Shown here: positions 45,060 to 53,780 of the stretch, one piece after another
How the letters are laid out: each line of letters opens with the position of its first letter
How positions within the stretch are numbered: the first letter of the stretch is position 1
Assembly (NCBI RefSeq): GCF_002077155.1
Contig: NZ_CP015027.1
Span: 1,652,501 to 1,716,500, forward strand
DNA from: Sporosarcina sp. P33
GTDB lineage: Bacteria > Bacillota > Bacilli > Bacillales_A > Planococcaceae
DNA: 64,000 nucleotides
Direction: 5' to 3'
The notes under the pieces: generated by a model
The model's database searches: none
Told to the model about the DNA's origin: nothing
The model's input: only the letters and a program-made list of their open reading frames with translations
Position numbers and translations under genes: made by a program

Positions 45060-46424
45060 CTATCGGTTGAATAGTGTGAGATCGCCGGCGCGCTTGCTTA
45101 GCATGCCGTTTTCGTAAATCCCCATCTTTTCAAGCCATTTTAAGTATTCAGGCGCCGGGGTTTTACCCGTCGTCCGCAGAACCGTCGCTATGTCGTGGTA
45201 GCTCATGGACTGATAATTCAGCATGACGTCATCGCCCATCGGTGCTGCGATGATGAAGTTTACACCTGCTGCAGAGAGCAGAATACTTAAATCTTCTATA
45301 TCGTTCTGGTCCGCTTTAATATGGTTCGTATAACAAATGTCCACTCCCATTGGTAGACCGTGAAGTTTACCCATAAAGTGATCTTCAAGACCCGCGCGGA
45401 TAACCTGTTTGCTGTTATACAAATACTCAGGGCCAATGAATCCAACTACCGTGTTGACGATGTACGGATCGTAATGCCGGGCGAATCCGTAGTTACGTGC
45501 TTCCATCGTCACCTGATCCACACCGAAATGCGCTTCAGCCGATAATTCAGATCCTTGTCCTGTTTCAAAATACAATGTTTGAGGACCCGTGCCTGTGCCT
45601 TGTTTCAATGATAGATCTTTCGCTTCAGCAATTAGTTCTGCTGAAATTCCGAATGAACGATTCGCTTTCTCTGTTCCTGCGATACTCTGGAAAATCATAT
45701 CGGCAGGTGCACCTTGCTCAATCGCTTTCATCTGTGTCGTAACATGTGCCAGGACACAGTTTTGTGTCGGGATTTCCCAATCGTTGATAAATTCTTTCGT
45801 TGCATTCAAGACACGCTTTACGCTTTCTACAGAATCGTCCACCGGATTGATGCCGATTACTGCATCGCCGATACCGTAGGACAAGCCTTCTTTCAAGGAT
45901 GTTATGATGCCGTCAATATTATCAGTCGGATGGTTCGGCTGTAAGCGGGAAGACATGGTTCCCTTTTGACCGATAGTAATATTGCACGTAGATAAGATTT
46001 CAATTTTATTCGCTGCATGCACCAAGTCCAAATTGGACATCAGTTTTGTAACAGCTGCAATAACTTCAGAAGTTAACCCGCGGCTTAAGCGCTTCAATTC
46101 GCGGTCTCCTACTTCATTGCTCAAAATGTATTCGCGAAGTTCTGCGATACTCCAGTTCCGAATCTCGCCGTAGACCTTTTCATTAATGTCATTTTCAATG
46201 ATGCGTGAAACTTCATCACTTTCAATCGGGAGTAACGGATTATTACGTATGTCGCTGACGAGCAGCTCGCTGACAACTGTTTTAGCGGCAATTCGCTCTT
46301 GTACGGTTTCCGCTGCAATTCCTGCGAGGCGATCACCGGATTTCTCTTCATTCGCTTTTGCAAGCACTTCTTTCAGGTCCTGGAACACATATCGTTCGCC
46401 GCCTAGTGTAGTGGATAAATTCAC
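45060..46424 (-). CDS. eutB: Ethanolamine ammonia-lyase large subunit EutB
   Basis: The 454-aa barrel subunit cleaves ethanolamine to acetaldehyde and ammonia with AdoCbl. GTG 46424 is preceded by GGAGG; the longer upstream frame is not supported. EutB patterns include GERYVFQDLKEVLAKANEEKSGD, QPNHPTDNIDGI, and MGVDICYTNHIKADQNDIEDL near the C terminus. It is of normal length and appears intact. Confidence 0.96.
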   Translation of the reverse strand: MNLSTTLGGERYVFQDLKEVLAKANEEKSGDRLAGIAAETVQERIAAKTVVSELLVSDIRNNPLLPIESDEVSRIIENDINEKVYGEIRNWSIAELREYILSNEVGDRELKRLSRGLTSEVIAAVTKLMSNLDLVHAANKIEILSTCNITIGQKGTMSSRLQPNHPTDNIDGIITSLKEGLSYGIGDAVIGINPVDDSVESVKRVLNATKEFINDWEIPTQNCVLAHVTTQMKAIEQGAPADMIFQSIAGTEKANRSFGISAELIAEAKDLSLKQGTGTGPQTLYFETGQGSELSAEAHFGVDQVTMEARNYGFARHYDPYIVNTVVGFIGPEYLYNSKQVIRAGLEDHFMGKLHGLPMGVDICYTNHIKADQNDIEDLSILLSAAGVNFIIAAPMGDDVMLNYQSMSYHDIATVLRTTGKTPAPEYLKWLEKMGIYENGMLSKRAGDLTLFNR

Positions 46425-46438
46425 GTACGAGACCTCCT

Positions 46439-47884
46439 TTACGTTGTGTGGAATGTTAGGGTTTTCACAACGACCGGTACGACGCCCGAAGTGAGTGCGT
46501 TGCCGATATCGATGTAATCGCCTGTTTCCACATTGATTTGATCTATACAAATAATGCTTTGTTTCACTTGTAACGCTGCCAATGTCTGGCCAATCACTTT
46601 GGCATGATCTGACTGGATCACTAAAATAATTGGCTGTTCGGGCCTCGGCCGCTGATCCATAATCTGGACAATGGCTTTTGCGAGTTTTTGAACATCACGA
46701 AATCCGAGATAAGGCAGATTGGACAAATAAAGGGCGAAGTTTTGTCCTTCCTTCGCGGAGTCGTATAACGCGACGGCCTGCTCTACAGCGTCTTCAAAAT
46801 GAGATAAACCTGTCTCCAGATTTTCTTTAAAGTCGTATTGATAAATCGGGATATTCTTTAACGGCAATTCATGCGGCGCAACCTGGATGGTAGCTCCGCT
46901 TATTTCAGTAGTTTGTGTTCCTGCCCCTAATACAGTCGCACGCACGGTTTCCGCTGGCTCTTGCCAGGTGAATTGCTGCAAGGATGCATTGTTCAGTAAG
47001 GCTTCCGCTAGCTGGAGTCCGATGTCATCGTATTGTGCTTCCTGAGCTTCGTCTGATTCATGACGGTACATGCATTCAGAAATACCGCCTGAAAAAACGA
47101 TCGTATCTACTGAAGGCGCCCAGTTAGGCTCATGTCCAAGCAACAGCACTTGATCCTGTGCATGAACTTCTTTTTTCAACATACGCGCCATCGCCTCTGC
47201 CATATAAGTTGTCACAAAGGACACGGCTGCAGCATCTTGCGGATCACCGGCTTGTAACGTGTAGCCCTGCTCTTCAAGCAGCCTGGCGACCGGCGGTGAT
47301 ATTGTCCGGACTTTTCCATGTTCAAATTCGATTAAGCGTCCGCCGATATGCATCGTGCACGTTCCGAGTAATTGTTTATCCCTGAATACTGCAATATTTG
47401 CTGTTCCTCCGCCAATGTCTATATTGGCAATCACCTGTCCGCTTTTGCCCGATGCTTCATAGCTTCCTGAGCCCTTTGCAGCAATGATGCCTTCCAGGTC
47501 AGGACCCGCTGTTGCCACCAGAAAATCACCCGCTTCATCGGATAATTGGTGCAGCAATTCACTGGCATTGCGTTTGGTTGCGGTTTCGCCAGTAATAATG
47601 ACAGCACCCGTTTCAATCTGTGAAGGCTGAACTCCTGCTTTATCGTATTCAGAGCGGATAATTTGCTGAACGCCTGCCACATCGACAGTCACAGCGTCTT
47701 GCAATGGCGTACGGAATACCGGACTTTTGTATAGTATTTCTTTATCCGTAATTTCTATTCTCGGGACATGTGTTGCACCTGCCACGTTCCGCAGAGAGAA
47801 TCGGCTGATAATCAGTTTCGTCGTGCTCGTGCCAATGTCAATTCCTGCACTGATAATGGTTTCATGCCTATTGAAATTGTTCAC
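46439..47884 (-). CDS. eutA: Ethanolamine ammonia-lyase reactivating factor EutA
   Basis: The 481-aa ASKHA-fold ATPase (AGIDIGTSTTKLIISRFS, ANIDIGGGTANIAVF, VFSGGISEC) exchanges damaged cobalamin in EutBC. I chose GTG 47884 with AAGGGG seven nt upstream. The gene is preceded by a terminator and ANTAR-type hairpin (47953-48024), so its transcription probably requires EutV. Confidence 0.93.
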   Translation of the reverse strand: MNNFNRHETIISAGIDIGTSTTKLIISRFSLRNVAGATHVPRIEITDKEILYKSPVFRTPLQDAVTVDVAGVQQIIRSEYDKAGVQPSQIETGAVIITGETATKRNASELLHQLSDEAGDFLVATAGPDLEGIIAAKGSGSYEASGKSGQVIANIDIGGGTANIAVFRDKQLLGTCTMHIGGRLIEFEHGKVRTISPPVARLLEEQGYTLQAGDPQDAAAVSFVTTYMAEAMARMLKKEVHAQDQVLLLGHEPNWAPSVDTIVFSGGISECMYRHESDEAQEAQYDDIGLQLAEALLNNASLQQFTWQEPAETVRATVLGAGTQTTEISGATIQVAPHELPLKNIPIYQYDFKENLETGLSHFEDAVEQAVALYDSAKEGQNFALYLSNLPYLGFRDVQKLAKAIVQIMDQRPRPEQPIILVIQSDHAKVIGQTLAALQVKQSIICIDQINVETGDYIDIGNALTSGVVPVVVKTLTFHTT

Positions 47885-47951
47885 TTCCACACCCCTTTCT
47901 GATACCACTCGATGTCTGTCAGCATCGGACAGCATTCCCGGCTTTATACAT

Positions 47952-48024
47952 AAAAAAAGCACCTTTACAAACCCATGGTATTCCACGGGATGTAAAGGCG
48001 CCTTTGCCGTTTTTATTTACTTGT
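47952..48024 (-). promoter_or_regulatory. EutV-type antitermination leader upstream of eutA
   Basis: On the minus strand ACAAGTAAATA (48024-48014) is followed 6 nt later by GGC-AAAGGC-GCC (48008-47997), a hairpin with a hexaloop having A1 and G4. A terminator (GCGCCTTTACA with TGTAAAGGTGC, then seven T, 48003-47952) overlaps its 3' arm. The two structures are mutually exclusive. This is the layout recognised by ANTAR proteins in eut operons. The first of the usual pair of hairpins is not clear. Confidence 0.75.
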
Positions 48025-48067
48025 ATGAATTTCACTATATCAAATTCTTGAATACCTGTAAAGAATA

Positions 48068-48565
48068 TCAACCGATAAACAGTAAGTGTTCATCTTCGGC
48101 AGCCATCACATATTGCCGCATGTCTGTCAGGCTGTTCATCTTCGTCAATTCCCTCAGATGATCGATTCCTTGTCCCGTTACAGAAGACACCATAACAATC
48201 GGACCTTCATTCATGACTGTTTTCAGCATGTCGAGTGCCCGTTGCGATTTCGCTTCGGGCAAATCACATTTTGTGACAACGCCGATCGGCAATTTAGGTA
48301 TGCCCATGCTGAACCCCGGCGGAAAAATGAGTTTCTCGCTCGTTGCATCCTGCAGATAAAGCACGTGCGTCACTTCAAGTGCGGTTGCCATAATATTTTT
48401 ATAGAACATCGGGTTTTCTGTGTACTCGCCCGGCGTGTCGACAATCCAATCATAATAATTGAGCGTCTGCGTTTTGAAAGCTTCAACTTTTCGGCCCAAT
48501 AAAGCATTTGTTAATGTGGATTTTCCGGCCCTTACTGCACCGATCAGCATCGCCTTGTTTCGCAT
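48068..48565 (-). CDS. eutP: EutP, small GTPase-like acetate kinase-related protein
   Basis: The roughly 165-aa P-loop protein has Walker A GAVRAGKSTL, WIVDTPGEYTENP (G3) and VVTKCDLPEA (G4-like TKxD). EutP/PduV proteins associate with the shell, and some have acetate-kinase activity. ATG 48565 follows AAGGGG. It lies immediately after eutS. Confidence 0.9.
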   Translation of the reverse strand: MRNKAMLIGAVRAGKSTLTNALLGRKVEAFKTQTLNYYDWIVDTPGEYTENPMFYKNIMATALEVTHVLYLQDATSEKLIFPPGFSMGIPKLPIGVVTKCDLPEAKSQRALDMLKTVMNEGPIVMVSSVTGQGIDHLRELTKMNSLTDMRQYVMAAEDEHLLFIG

Positions 48566-48577
48566 CATCTTCACCCC

Positions 48578-48919
48578 TTATGATTTCGTAATAGCTGACG
48601 GCGTATAGCCTAACTTGTCGGATAAAAACCGGTTGATCTCAAGCATCGCCATTTCGACCTCAGATACAGTGCCGACAATGACCAGACTTCCTGTAAAACG
48701 ATCCAGGAATCCGATGCGGACATTTGCCGCCTTTGTCGCCAAGTCCGCTGCAATAATAACTGTTTCACTAGGTGTGCAAGTCAGGATACCAAGCGCACCT
48801 GCCTCCTGTATGCCTAACTTCTGGAACATATCCGGATCCGGATTAGCGATCAAATGACTGAGAGTAAGTTGTTTTCCGGGAACAAATTCCTGTATAAACC
48901 GTTTCTTTTCTTCGCTCAT
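48578..48919 (-). CDS. eutS: EutS BMC-H shell protein
   Basis: The 113-aa permuted BMC protein matches EutS (RFIQEFVPGKQLTLSHLIANPD, EAGALGILTCTPSETVIIAADLATKAANVRIGFLDRFTGSLVI). Hexamers of EutS are bent and sit at shell edges. ATG 48919 follows GGGAG. It is the second gene of the eutH-S-P segment. Confidence 0.95.
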   Translation of the reverse strand: MSEEKKRFIQEFVPGKQLTLSHLIANPDPDMFQKLGIQEAGALGILTCTPSETVIIAADLATKAANVRIGFLDRFTGSLVIVGTVSEVEMAMLEINRFLSDKLGYTPSAITKS

Positions 48920-48944
48920 TACATACACTCCCTGCTTTTACTTT

Positions 48945-50207
48945 TTATGCTTTCGCAACGGGTGCTTCCGCTGCATCTTCTTCATATTCACCTTCACGTA
49001 TAATTCCCGCTTCACGATCTTGTTTCTCTAACTTCAGTGCTGTCGGAACAGAAAGCTTGTACGCAATAATGATTGCAATCACTCCGGCACTGAATTTACC
49101 GAGAATGACGGGCAGAATAATATTCGGCTGGAAATTCGCGGTGAATGATAAGTGGTCACCAAGCAAGAATGCCGAACAGACAGCAAACGCGATGTTGATG
49201 ACTTTATCTTTTGGTCTCATATAACGCACTAAGGAGAACATCGCCAAAATATTTGCAACTGTCGCCAGTAATCCGGCACTGCCTTCAGGTGAAAGACCAA
49301 TCTTTTGTCCCAGTGCTTCCAAAGGGCGCGCCATATACTTTCGGATTAAATAAATCATCGGGAATGCACCCGCAAGCATAATTCCGATATACCCCGCTGT
49401 TTCAAGCGCACGGAATTGGTCTGCTTTATCCGCCATAATCGGATCGAAGCCCCAGACACCAAAGATTTTTGTGAAAATGCCTGTGAATATTTCTACGATG
49501 GAGAATACCAGAACAAGTTTAATGGCAGCATCCATTACGCGGCCGAAAATCATAAATCCATTAATCATAATACGCGGAACGAATTTCAGTCCTACTGCGA
49601 TTAATACAACAAATAGTAATAACGGCAACAGGTTAATGAAAATCTGTAAGTAGCCTATCGCAAATTCATAATTGGATGTAGCAGTCGTGCTGATTACATC
49701 ACGCACATCTGTATTAAACAAGACGACAAGAACAGATGCAATAAATGCACCAATCGGTATCGTCAATACACCCGACATGATACCAAGCGCCATATACTTA
49801 TGATCCCGCTTATCCAGCATAGCAAGTCCCATCGGAATGGAAAACACTATAGTCGCACCCGACATGAAGCCCACGATTAATGCCATAATCCAGCCTTCAT
49901 TCGAAACCTTTAACGCTTCCGCCAGCTGGTAGCCGCCCATGTCTGAAGCTAAAATTGTTGTGGCGGCAATTGCTGGATCTGCGCCAATTGAGTTGAAAAT
50001 AGGACCGATAAATTTACTGATAAACCAAGTTAAATATGGAATAGATGCCATGATTCCTGCTGCCGGTACGAAAATATGACCCACTGCATGCAGTCCCGAC
50101 ATGAATTCCTTACCCAAACCTTCTTCTGGGTTTTTTATTGAAGCAAATGCCCCTGCAATTGCACAGGCCATAATAATATACACAATTACCGTGCCGATCA
50201 TTTCCAT
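48945..50207 (-). CDS. eutH: Ethanolamine permease EutH
   Basis: The 420-aa polytopic protein matches EutH (GMGYQLAEALKVSNEGW-type region, IMSGVLTIPIGAF, and GDHLSFTANFQPNIILPVILGKF). It imports ethanolamine at low concentrations or low pH. ATG 50207 follows GAGGAGG. A terminator plus ANTAR-type hairpin precedes it. Confidence 0.95.
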   Translation of the reverse strand: MEMIGTVIVYIIMACAIAGAFASIKNPEEGLGKEFMSGLHAVGHIFVPAAGIMASIPYLTWFISKFIGPIFNSIGADPAIAATTILASDMGGYQLAEALKVSNEGWIMALIVGFMSGATIVFSIPMGLAMLDKRDHKYMALGIMSGVLTIPIGAFIASVLVVLFNTDVRDVISTTATSNYEFAIGYLQIFINLLPLLLFVVLIAVGLKFVPRIMINGFMIFGRVMDAAIKLVLVFSIVEIFTGIFTKIFGVWGFDPIMADKADQFRALETAGYIGIMLAGAFPMIYLIRKYMARPLEALGQKIGLSPEGSAGLLATVANILAMFSLVRYMRPKDKVINIAFAVCSAFLLGDHLSFTANFQPNIILPVILGKFSAGVIAIIIAYKLSVPTALKLEKQDREAGIIREGEYEEDAAEAPVAKA

Positions 50208-50303
50208 CTGCTTTTCCTCCTCATACTATCGTATTGTGTTACTAACTGCCGCGTACTATTCCATCAGCCACCGCCTTTAGATCGGTTTCATTCAAAATTC
50301 GCT

Positions 50304-50371
50304 AAAAAAGACAAAAAGACGCTTAAAGAATAAAGCTCTTTAAGCGTCTTTGCTCAGATCTATTTACTTGT
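50304..50371 (-). promoter_or_regulatory. EutV-type antitermination leader upstream of eutH
   Basis: On the minus strand, ACAAGTAAATA (50371-50361, overlapping the eutV stop) is followed 7 nt later by TGAGC-AAAGAC-GCTTA (50356-50341). This is a 5-bp stem with a hexaloop having A1 and G4. The terminator AAAGACGCTTAAAGA with its complement (50351-50315) and a T-run overlaps that hairpin. ANTAR binding would block terminator folding. The same 11-mer and loop occur before eutA. Confidence 0.82.
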
Positions 50372-50933
50372 GCGAATCTATAATTTCCATGGCAACCGAC
50401 ACCATTGTCATTTGCCGTGACATACTCATATCGCGCATCTGTTTGAATGCTTGCTGCTCGGTTAAATGCTCTGCATCCATCAATATGCCTTTTGCCCTCT
50501 CTATTACCTTCCGTTTTTCCACTTCCTGCTTCGCCTGCTGAACACTTTCTTTCAGCCGTTTTGCTTTACCGGATTGATGGAGCGCCACTTCGATTGCCGG
50601 AATTAAATTGGATTCTGAAATAGGTTTGACTAGGTAGCCTACAACATTGTCTTGCTGTGCTTTTTCCACAAATTCCTTTTGACTGTAAGCCGTAATAATC
50701 AGAATCGGTATATCAAGCTGTTCTCCAATGATCCGGCTCGCTTTCAAACCATTCATCTTCGGCATTTTGATATCCATCAACACCAAGTCAGGCTTATGCA
50801 AGAAAGCCAGTTCGATTGCCCGGTCCCCGTCACCCGCTTCTCCCACAACTTCATAGCCGTGGTCGAGCAAAGTCATTTTTAGGTCCATGCGGATAATCGA
50901 TTCATCTTCCGCTATCAAAATGCGTTTACTCAT
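50364..50933 (-). CDS. eutV: ANTAR-domain response regulator EutV
   Basis: The 189-aa protein has a receiver domain (phospho-acceptor Asp54 in LVLMDIKMPK) and an ANTAR RNA-binding domain (about 130-189; EKRKVIERAKGILMDAEHLTEQQAFKQMRDMSM). After EutW phosphorylates it, it should bind paired hairpins and prevent termination. ATG 50933 overlaps the eutW stop by 8 nt; a GGAGG site is about 9 nt ahead. Confidence 0.95.
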   Translation of the reverse strand: MSKRILIAEDESIIRMDLKMTLLDHGYEVVGEAGDGDRAIELAFLHKPDLVLMDIKMPKMNGLKASRIIGEQLDIPILIITAYSQKEFVEKAQQDNVVGYLVKPISESNLIPAIEVALHQSGKAKRLKESVQQAKQEVEKRKVIERAKGILMDAEHLTEQQAFKQMRDMSMSRQMTMVSVAMEIIDSHK

Positions 50934-52356
50934 CAAAGATTTCCACCTCCGCACCTACCGGAAAATTAATCACGGCATGAGTCCCAATTTCTCTCGGTAT
51001 ATATAAAAACTCGCCGTTCAGGTCATTGGTCACTAAATTATGGATGATTTCTGTACCAAGAGAAGTTTGCGGATCCTTCATTCCAACGCCGTTGTCGGAA
51101 ACGTGAAGTTCAACAAAATCCTGATCTACAATGAATTCTACATCTATAATACCAGATTCTTTGCCTTGAAATGCATGTTTTAAGGAGTTTTGTATAAGCT
51201 CATTGATGATAAGCGCAATTGAAACCGCTTTCTTAGAGGATGTTATTATTTTATTGCCATTTGGCTCAATAATCAAGTCCACTTTCAAATTATATTCATT
51301 CAGCACCATCGTGGAGCATATTTTTCTGGTCAAATTTATGATATTTACATCATCATCATCCGCGTGTTCTTTCCTCAGGATAATTTCGTACACAGAAGAA
51401 ATACTGTATATCCTGTTTAACGTCTCTTCAAATGCAGCCCGGCTTTCGACAGGCATGTTATTGCGCATCTGCAATCGTATCAAGCTTGCAACCGTCTGCA
51501 GATTATTCTTTACACGGTGATGAATTTCTTTTATGACGACAGATTTCATCATCAGCTCTTTCTCTTTTGTTCGGAGCTCCGTGTTATCCTGAATAATAAG
51601 TAATGTCTCTTGTGATTTATTTTTTTCACGCATTCTTATTTTTTTCACTGTTAAGTCTTTCTTTTGCGTCGTCAGTTCAAACACAAATACATCGTCTTCC
51701 TGCTCATAAACGGATTGTAAAAACGGCAGCATGTCCAGTACATTCCGGTTAATTACATCGTCTTGCCCGCTCATTTCACTAATAAGCTGTAAGCCGGCGG
51801 GATTCGCATATACTAGCCGGTCGTCTGAATCCGTCAAAATCAGCATTTCCATTAACAAATCCGAAACTACACTTAATCCGGCACCGGTCACTTGATCCTC
51901 CGCTGTTTCCGTTACTATGGAAAACGTCTTTACATCATTAGCCGGCAACAGGGATTTCACTTGTTTTTCAGAAATCAGCACTCCGATCACTTGATGATGC
52001 CTATTTTTAATCGGCACAACAGTTTGGCCCACGACGATTCCTTCTTGTGTCATTGCCTGCTGGATAATTGATTTTTTACCGTTTCGATAGGAATAGAAAA
52101 CACCCGGCTCAAACGACTCGAAGACAATTCTTCCTACCACTGAATTATTATACAGCGGGGTACTGCCGGTTGGAAAGGCTTCCGCTACGACAATTGCCTG
52201 GTTGCTCAGTTTTAATTTGCAGTCAATGAACATATATGAGCCTGACAAATCTGCATAGGTCTGCAGGCTGGACGCCATCTCTTGCAATATCTTTATGTCT
52301 TGGTCAGACAGGTCTGTATACTGTTTACAAAGTTTCTTTACTGTTGCTTTTACCAC
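50926..52356 (-). CDS. eutW: Ethanolamine sensor histidine kinase EutW
   Basis: The 476-aa cytoplasmic kinase has an N-terminal sensor region and a PAS-like domain (about 165-265). The HisKA_2 phosphoacceptor is EIHHRVKNNLQT (His279/280), and the HATPase follows with ELIQNSLKHAF and SDNGVGM. EutW homologues autophosphorylate upon ethanolamine binding. GTG 52356 starts the gene. It is first in the eut cluster and probably has its own promoter. Confidence 0.93.
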   Translation of the reverse strand: MVKATVKKLCKQYTDLSDQDIKILQEMASSLQTYADLSGSYMFIDCKLKLSNQAIVVAEAFPTGSTPLYNNSVVGRIVFESFEPGVFYSYRNGKKSIIQQAMTQEGIVVGQTVVPIKNRHHQVIGVLISEKQVKSLLPANDVKTFSIVTETAEDQVTGAGLSVVSDLLMEMLILTDSDDRLVYANPAGLQLISEMSGQDDVINRNVLDMLPFLQSVYEQEDDVFVFELTTQKKDLTVKKIRMREKNKSQETLLIIQDNTELRTKEKELMMKSVVIKEIHHRVKNNLQTVASLIRLQMRNNMPVESRAAFEETLNRIYSISSVYEIILRKEHADDDDVNIINLTRKICSTMVLNEYNLKVDLIIEPNGNKIITSSKKAVSIALIINELIQNSLKHAFQGKESGIIDVEFIVDQDFVELHVSDNGVGMKDPQTSLGTEIIHNLVTNDLNGEFLYIPREIGTHAVINFPVGAEVEIFDE

Positions 52357-52467
52357 TGTGCCACAACCTTACTCTGGGGAAATCATGATTTTCAATCTTT
52401 GTAGAATTAGTATAGAACTGTTAGTGGGGGAGGTCAATGGACAAATACTATGCATCTATATTGAGAT

Positions 52468-52516
52468 AATAAAAAGAAAGAAGAAAAGCGAGAAGCTTTT
52501 CTCCTTTCTTTTTATT
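52468..52516. terminator. Bidirectional terminator between eutW and the M20 peptidase gene
   Basis: AAAAAGAAAG-AGAAAAGC pairs with GCTTTTCT-CTTTCTTTTT around a 5-nt loop. It lies directly at the M20 peptidase stop on the minus strand and ahead of eutW. Confidence 0.85.
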
Positions 52517-53759
52517 ATCTTCTGTTCTCAAGCAATGGATTTGAAACTCCTTCACATCCGAGTAGTCCAATAATAGTTAAGAACACTTTTTGCACACCAA
52601 AATACGCGTCTGTTGGATCAAAATACTCGTCTAACGTATGAAAGCCGCCAGCATCTCCGCCTCCGCCAAGCGTAACTGCAGGGATGCCTAAATGAATGGG
52701 GACATTTGAGTCTGTACTGGACGCATCATCTAAAACGGGTTCAAAACCTAATGCTATTGTGGATGCCAGCGCGGTCTGAACGATGCAGGAGTCCTCACTT
52801 TGAGTACCGGCTGGCCGGCTACCTACTGCTTGACATTCGACTGTTACTTCATCATTCTTTCCCCAACATGCATTCTCTGCAATCGCAGCCCTATGTACGA
52901 TATCCAAAACTCTCTCTTCCAACTTCACCAATTCTCGCTGTTCATTGGAACGAAGATCGATGGTCATGGAAGCCGTTTCTGAAATCGTATTGACAGATGT
53001 TCCCCCGTTTATGACACCAACATTAAACGTGGTTTTAGGTATTACCGGTATTTTCAAAGAGGATATTTCAGCAATTGCCCGACCTAGCGCATGGATTGGA
53101 TTCGCAGTTCCAAACCCTCCAAAACTATGCCCCCCTGGTCCTTTATACGTCACTATGTAGCGTTTGCTGCCTGTACCTAAATATGTGATGCGTTCCGGGT
53201 TACCTGGTTCTATAGATATAAAACCGTCAATATCATCCCGTGTGTTAAAAAGATGTTTAACCCCTTTTAAGTCGCCTAATCCCTCTTCACAAACCGTAGC
53301 ACCTATAATGAGATCTCCCGTTGTTTTGATAGCACTAGCATTCAGGGCACGTATGATAGTCAGTACAGATGCCAAACCTCTTCCGTCATCAGAAATACCA
53401 GGTGCAAATATTTTCCCGTCGATCTGTTTTGCCTCTACATCCGTCCCCGCTGGAAATACAGTGTCTAAATGTGCACAGACGACAAGCGAAGGCCCGCCAC
53501 CGGTACCTTTTCTAATACCGAATACATTTCCCACGTCATCAATTTTTACATCATCAATGCCTAGTTGCCGTAATTTTTCTTTGTAGACATTTCCTCTGAC
53601 CTGCTCTTCAAATGTCGGTGATTCAATTGCGGTAATCTCAATTTGTTCTTCTGCCGTATTCATATTATCAGACTTTAGAAACTCTAAGCCTGTTTGCACT
53701 TGTTCATTTTCCAGAAGTGTATTCATTACACTGGAAGCTTCGCTGTTCACTGATATCAT
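52515..53759 (-). CDS. M20-family metallopeptidase (PepT-like)
   Basis: The 414-aa enzyme has zinc-ligand motifs: CAHLDTVFPAG (His/Asp), GISDDGRGLASVL, CEEGLGD (catalytic Glu and ligand), and a later Glu/Asp ligand with a C-terminal GFHTLDEY His. Relatives release amino acids from small peptides. Start ATG 53759 follows AGGAGG. It is downstream of the S9 peptidase and the peptide ABC transporter, suggesting intracellular processing of imported peptides. Confidence 0.87.
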   Translation of the reverse strand: MISVNSEASSVMNTLLENEQVQTGLEFLKSDNMNTAEEQIEITAIESPTFEEQVRGNVYKEKLRQLGIDDVKIDDVGNVFGIRKGTGGGPSLVVCAHLDTVFPAGTDVEAKQIDGKIFAPGISDDGRGLASVLTIIRALNASAIKTTGDLIIGATVCEEGLGDLKGVKHLFNTRDDIDGFISIEPGNPERITYLGTGSKRYIVTYKGPGGHSFGGFGTANPIHALGRAIAEISSLKIPVIPKTTFNVGVINGGTSVNTISETASMTIDLRSNEQRELVKLEERVLDIVHRAAIAENACWGKNDEVTVECQAVGSRPAGTQSEDSCIVQTALASTIALGFEPVLDDASSTDSNVPIHLGIPAVTLGGGGDAGGFHTLDEYFDPTDAYFGVQKVFLTIIGLLGCEGVSNPLLENRR

Positions 53760-53780
53760 TGATACTACCTCCTGAAATTT

